Below, one piece after another: positions 11,906 through 14,504 of a stretch of 14,504 nucleotides of DNA (the stretch's first letter is position 1; each line of letters starts with the position of its first letter). Below the pieces are notes generated by a model, which worked only from the letters and a program-made list of their open reading frames with translations, ran no database searches and had not been told where the DNA came from. The position numbers and the translations under genes were made by a program. The stretch is from Microcaldota archaeon (GTDB lineage: Archaea; Micrarchaeota; Micrarchaeia; Micrarchaeales; CABMGC01). The stretch spans positions 1 to 14,504 of the forward strand of contig JASHXR010000032.1 in the NCBI GenBank assembly GCA_030043435.1. Direction: 5' to 3'.

Positions 11906-12346
11906 ATGGCGCAGATAGCTGTGACGATAAGGCTGAGGAAGAAGCTCGTCAGGATACACTCGTCCAGGAGGCACAAGATGGCGGTCAGGTACCTCAGGGG
12001 GGAGCTGGCGCGGCACTTCAAGGCAGAGGCCGGCAGCGTCAGGATAAGCAAGATGCTCAACGAGTACCTCTATGCCAATTCAACGAACAGGCTCGGCCCG
12101 ATAAAGATGATGGTGGAGAGGGATGGAGAAGTGGTCAAGGCCTCCATGCCCGGCGAGAAGAAGGTAGTGGTCGAGACAGGGAAGAAGGAGAAGGCGAAGG
12201 CAGAGGCGCAGACGGCTCCGGAAGCGCAGAAGAAGACGGCCCAAGGCGCCGGCTCTGCGCCGCAGCAGCCGAAGAGCGGCTCTGAATCGCAGCAGGCTAA
12301 GGCCAGCAAGGACCAGACTGCAAAGACGAAGGGGGAGACGCAGTAG
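11906..12346 (+). CDS. rpl31e: Ribosomal protein L31e (eL31) with long C-terminal extension
   Basis: A large-subunit protein located near the tunnel exit, where eL31 contacts chaperones and SRP. Residues 1-90 carry the family core (VTIRLRKKLVRIHSSRRHKM, AVRYLRGELARHFKAE, VRISKMLNEYLYANSTNR, PIKMMVERDGE). Archaeal versions are usually 80-100 residues. Here about 55 further residues (92-146) are low complexity, rich in Lys, Ala, Gln, Ser and Thr (GKKEKAKAE, QKKTAQGAGSAPQQ). The ATG is 3 bp after the L39e stop, so the pair is translationally coupled. The tail is in frame and uses the same GC-rich third positions, so it does not look like a sequencing artefact. Its function is unknown. Confidence 0.93.
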   Translation: MAQIAVTIRLRKKLVRIHSSRRHKMAVRYLRGELARHFKAEAGSVRISKMLNEYLYANSTNRLGPIKMMVERDGEVVKASMPGEKKVVVETGKKEKAKAEAQTAPEAQKKTAQGAGSAPQQPKSGSESQQAKASKDQTAKTKGETQ

Positions 12347-12434
12347 GGCTGGCCTGGGATGGGCGCTTATGGAGAGGCAGTCGCTGCAGGAACCTGCGCG
12401 ACGGGTCTCACGAGTCTGACAACAGGGAATAGCT

Positions 12435-13100
12435 ATGGGAGTGGCGAGGCTGAGCATAGGCGGAAGCCCGTTCATAGGCGCCTTCTGCATAGCCACGGAC
12501 ACCTTCTCGCTGGTAGGCAGGGATGCCGGGGCCAGGCACCTCTCGATGATAAAGGATAACCTGGGCGTGGACGCGGCGAAGGCTTCGATAGACGGATCGA
12601 GCCTCATAGGCGTCTATGCAGTGGCGAACTCAAAGGCGCTGCTCCTTCCGTCGATAACAGGAGACGATGAGGCAAGGGAGATAGCGAGAGGCCTTCCGGG
12701 CATACGCGTGGAGCGGCTCAAGACCGACCTCAACGCGCTGGGGAACAACATACTCGCAAACGACAGCATAGCGCTGGTGAATCCGGAGTACAGCGATGCC
12801 GAGATAGCCCGCATCGGGAGCGCGCTGGGCGTCGAGGCTCGGCGGCTGGAGATAGGGGGCTTCCGCACGGTAGGCGCGTCTAACATACTCACGAACAAGG
12901 GCATGGTCATGAACAACCGCGCGTCTGATGCGGAGCTAGATGCGGTGAGGCCTCTCGTGAAGGGGCTCTCACAGTCGACGGCTAACATGGGCGCGTTAAT
13001 CATACGTCTCTCGATAGTGGCGAACTCCAACGGGCTCCTGGTGGGAGATGAGACCACGGGCTTCGAGATGGCCAGGATCACGGACGGGCTTGACCTTTGA
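12435..13100 (+). CDS. eif6: Translation initiation factor 6 (aIF6)
   Basis: A 221-residue anti-association factor that binds the 50S subunit face and prevents premature joining with 30S. It shows the five-fold pseudo-repeat of roughly 45 residues: GSPFIGAFCIATD, DGSSLIGVYAVANSKALLLP, NALGNNILANDSIALVNPEY, GFRTVGASNILTNKGMVMN and ANMGALIIRLSIVANSNGLL. GFEMARITDGL closes the chain. The length is normal. AGGGA 6-10 bp before the ATG is the likely ribosome binding site. The 88-bp gap after L31e holds a small imperfect hairpin around GCTGCAGGAACCTGC but no TATA box, so the gene is probably read from the upstream operon. It is followed by prefoldin alpha after 79 bp. Confidence 0.95.
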   Translation: MGVARLSIGGSPFIGAFCIATDTFSLVGRDAGARHLSMIKDNLGVDAAKASIDGSSLIGVYAVANSKALLLPSITGDDEAREIARGLPGIRVERLKTDLNALGNNILANDSIALVNPEYSDAEIARIGSALGVEARRLEIGGFRTVGASNILTNKGMVMNNRASDAELDAVRPLVKGLSQSTANMGALIIRLSIVANSNGLLVGDETTGFEMARITDGLDL

Positions 13101-13132
13101 GACGGACTCGGGATATCCAGGCCTGCGAGAAC

Positions 13133-13142
13133 ACATATATAG
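13133..13142 (+). promoter_or_regulatory. TATA-box of prefoldin alpha
   Basis: ACATATATAG lies 47 bp before the ATG at 13180 and would start a transcript near 13160-13165 with a leader of about 17 nt containing AAGG. It suggests that pfdA and ftsY can be expressed apart from the ribosomal genes upstream. Confidence 0.5.
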
Positions 13143-13179
13143 GCTTTGCAGGCATATGGTAAAGGCATAAGGCGCATCT

Positions 13180-13611
13180 ATGGCAGACGAGAGGATATCG
13201 GAGCAGGAGTTACAGGAGGCCACTGCGCAGCTGCAGTACCTCCAGGGCGTCTACTCGCAACGGTATGAGATACTGAATGAGCAGATGGCAGCATACACCA
13301 TGGCGAGGGACGCTGTCGCCAGGTCACTGGAGCTGCTCTCGAAGGCGGAGTCGCTGGGGAACTCGTCCATACTTGTCAATGCGGAGGGCGGCGCCTACAT
13401 CGAGGCTGGCATAAAGGCGATAGACAGAGTAGTGACATACGTAGGCGCCGGATACCTGGTCGAGAAGACGGTGCCAGAGGCGAAGGCGTTCCTCGAGGTC
13501 GCGGCCAAGAACAGCGACGGCACGATCTCGCGGCTGGCGAAGGAAAGGCAGAAGGTCGAGAAGGAGCTCTTCGAGATCTCGTACAGGATGACCGCGCTGA
13601 GGCAGGGGTAG
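13180..13611 (+). CDS. pfdA: Prefoldin subunit alpha
   Basis: A 143-residue subunit of the hexameric (two alpha, four beta) jellyfish-shaped chaperone that hands unfolded chains to the thermosome. Long coiled-coil helices are seen at about 5-60 and 100-140. They flank the beta-hairpin core SSILVNAEGGAYIEAGIKAI (62-81) and VVTYVGAGYLVEKTVPEAKA (83-102), which is the alpha-subunit signature. The length matches the family. AAGG sits 7 bp before the ATG, and a TATA box is at 13133-13142. It lies between aIF6 and ftsY, the common archaeal order except that the L18a/LX gene usual between aIF6 and pfdA is absent here. No beta-subunit gene is in the window. Confidence 0.93.
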   Translation: MADERISEQELQEATAQLQYLQGVYSQRYEILNEQMAAYTMARDAVARSLELLSKAESLGNSSILVNAEGGAYIEAGIKAIDRVVTYVGAGYLVEKTVPEAKAFLEVAAKNSDGTISRLAKERQKVEKELFEISYRMTALRQG

Positions 13612-13669
13612 TTATTGAGGGCGCCATGGCCCCATACTCTGGCGCATACGCGTGTTTGGTGGCTGAGCT

Positions 13670-14504
13670 ATGTTCGAGGGCCTCAAGAAGAAGTTCTCTA
13701 GTTTTATAGAGTCGATAGCGAAGAAGGAGGAGGCAGAGGTAAGGCACGAGGAGAGGAGGGAGGAGGCGCACTCTGAAGGGGGGACAGCGGTTGCGGCAGC
13801 ACCAATGGGATCCGAGCCTGTGCCGCATATTAACGGGAGCGCGGCCCAGGAAGCCTCCAGCGTTTCTGCGGCTCCAATCGAGCCCGAGCCGCAGCAGGGG
13901 TCCGAGAAGGCGGCGCCGAAGGCCGAGCGGTCAGACGCCAGGCCAGCACACGCGCACACAGATGGAACAAGACAGGAAGATACAAAGAGGCGCGTGGAGA
14001 GGCCTGCAGAATCTGGAGCCGTGTCATGGCCTTGGCCTGCAGAGAGTCCTGTCCAGGCCGATGCATCAGAGATCGCAGTGGTGCGGTCGGGGCCTGCGGT
14101 GGCGCAGGATGAGAAGCGGGCGCGCCACGCAGAACCGAGAGTCGAGAGGCAGTTGGAGCAGAGGGTCACGCTAGGCACAAGGCTCAAGGGAATGGTCTTC
14201 AGGGAGGTGAGGGTGAGCCATGATGACGTCGAGCCGTTCATGGAGCAGCTGAGGATGGCGCTCCTGCAGTCCGACGTCAACTACGAGGTCGTGGAGAAGA
14301 TGCTTGGCAGCATAGAGTCCAGGCTCACGGCGGGGCCGATAGCAGCGAAGGACATGCAGGCCAACATAACAGGGATCATCAGGGAGTCCATACTCTCGGT
14401 GCTGAACAAGGGCGGGGGCGTGGACCTGATGGCCCTGGCCGCGGAGAAGCGCGGGACAGGGGAGCCCTTCAAGGTCCTCTTCCTCGGCCCCAACGGCGCG
14501 GGCA
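13670..14504 (+). CDS. ftsY: Signal recognition particle receptor FtsY (3' end cut by window)
   Basis: The first 278 codons of the SRP receptor GTPase, open to the window edge. Residues 1-20 (MFEGLKKKFSSFIESIAKKE) look like an amphipathic membrane-binding helix. Residues about 20-160 are a charged Glu/Ala/Pro/Ser-rich linker. Residues about 165-265 resemble the N domain (VSHDDVEPFMEQLRMALLQS, then DVNYEVVEKML). The last residues, FKVLFLGPNGAG (267-278), are the start of the G1 P-loop that binds GTP. FtsY docks SRP-ribosome complexes at the membrane and resets SRP by mutual GTP hydrolysis. The ATG at 13670 has GGTGG 7 bp upstream, and the gap from pfdA is 58 bp. The linker is long for an archaeal FtsY. 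Completion of the G domain lies outside the window. Confidence 0.9.
   Translation, partial: MFEGLKKKFSSFIESIAKKEEAEVRHEERREEAHSEGGTAVAAAPMGSEPVPHINGSAAQEASSVSAAPIEPEPQQGSEKAAPKAERSDARPAHAHTDGTRQEDTKRRVERPAESGAVSWPWPAESPVQADASEIAVVRSGPAVAQDEKRARHAEPRVERQLEQRVTLGTRLKGMVFREVRVSHDDVEPFMEQLRMALLQSDVNYEVVEKMLGSIESRLTAGPIAAKDMQANITGIIRESILSVLNKGGGVDLMALAAEKRGTGEPFKVLFLGPNGAG

Overview
The window is archaeal chromosomal DNA. The right third carries the classic archaeal information-processing cluster: S19e, a PDCD5-family protein, L39e, L31e, aIF6, prefoldin alpha and the SRP receptor FtsY. RNA polymerase subunit Rpo11 lies next to it, transcribed divergently. Several genes have a TATA-like box about 25-35 bp before the start codon and no clear Shine-Dalgarno, as in archaeal leaderless transcription. 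Others have GGTG or GGAGG type ribosome binding sites. Arg AGG and Ile ATA codons dominate. A DPANN/Micrarchaeota-like lineage is possible from gene order and the style of the regulators, but this is inference and the sequence alone does not settle it.

Layout. Positions 47-1922 (minus) hold a two-gene unit, a SAM methyltransferase followed by threonine synthase. Positions 1923-2725 are an 800-bp stretch with no convincing gene but several perfect hairpins, a tandem repeat and two copies of one TATA element. At 2726-4105 (plus) is a regulator with two Lrp/AsnC-like modules in one chain. It converges on 4206-5519 (minus), a membrane-anchored winged-helix protein with a glycosylation-site-rich DUF4382-like ectodomain. 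The 5520-6038 spacer carries paired TTTCGGTTTT sites, a hairpin and two small ORFs with good ribosome binding sites. A GlpE-like rhodanese follows at 6039-6380 (plus). An M50 site-2-type protease with a CBS region (6442-7533, minus) and an SbcD/Mre11-related phosphoesterase (7592-8332, plus) diverge from one perfectly palindromic TATA box. Positions 8529-9824 encode an acetylglutamate kinase fused to a DUF619-type acetyltransferase. Positions 9949-10765 (minus) are rpo11 and a DUF99 gene. Positions 10997-14504 (plus) are the translation and protein-targeting cluster, with ftsY cut by the window end.

How it works together. The right side is housekeeping: ribosome assembly and subunit joining (S19e, L31e, L39e, aIF6), nascent-chain folding (prefoldin) and membrane targeting (FtsY). 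The left side is a patchwork of single-gene or two-gene units, each with its own promoter, including two amino-acid biosynthesis genes (threonine, arginine). It also has two unusual regulators and a candidate intramembrane protease. The most promising candidate for an undescribed system is the membrane-tethered DUF4382 regulator with the repeated sites in its own promoter region. The unexplained structured spacer at 2000-2650 is the second.
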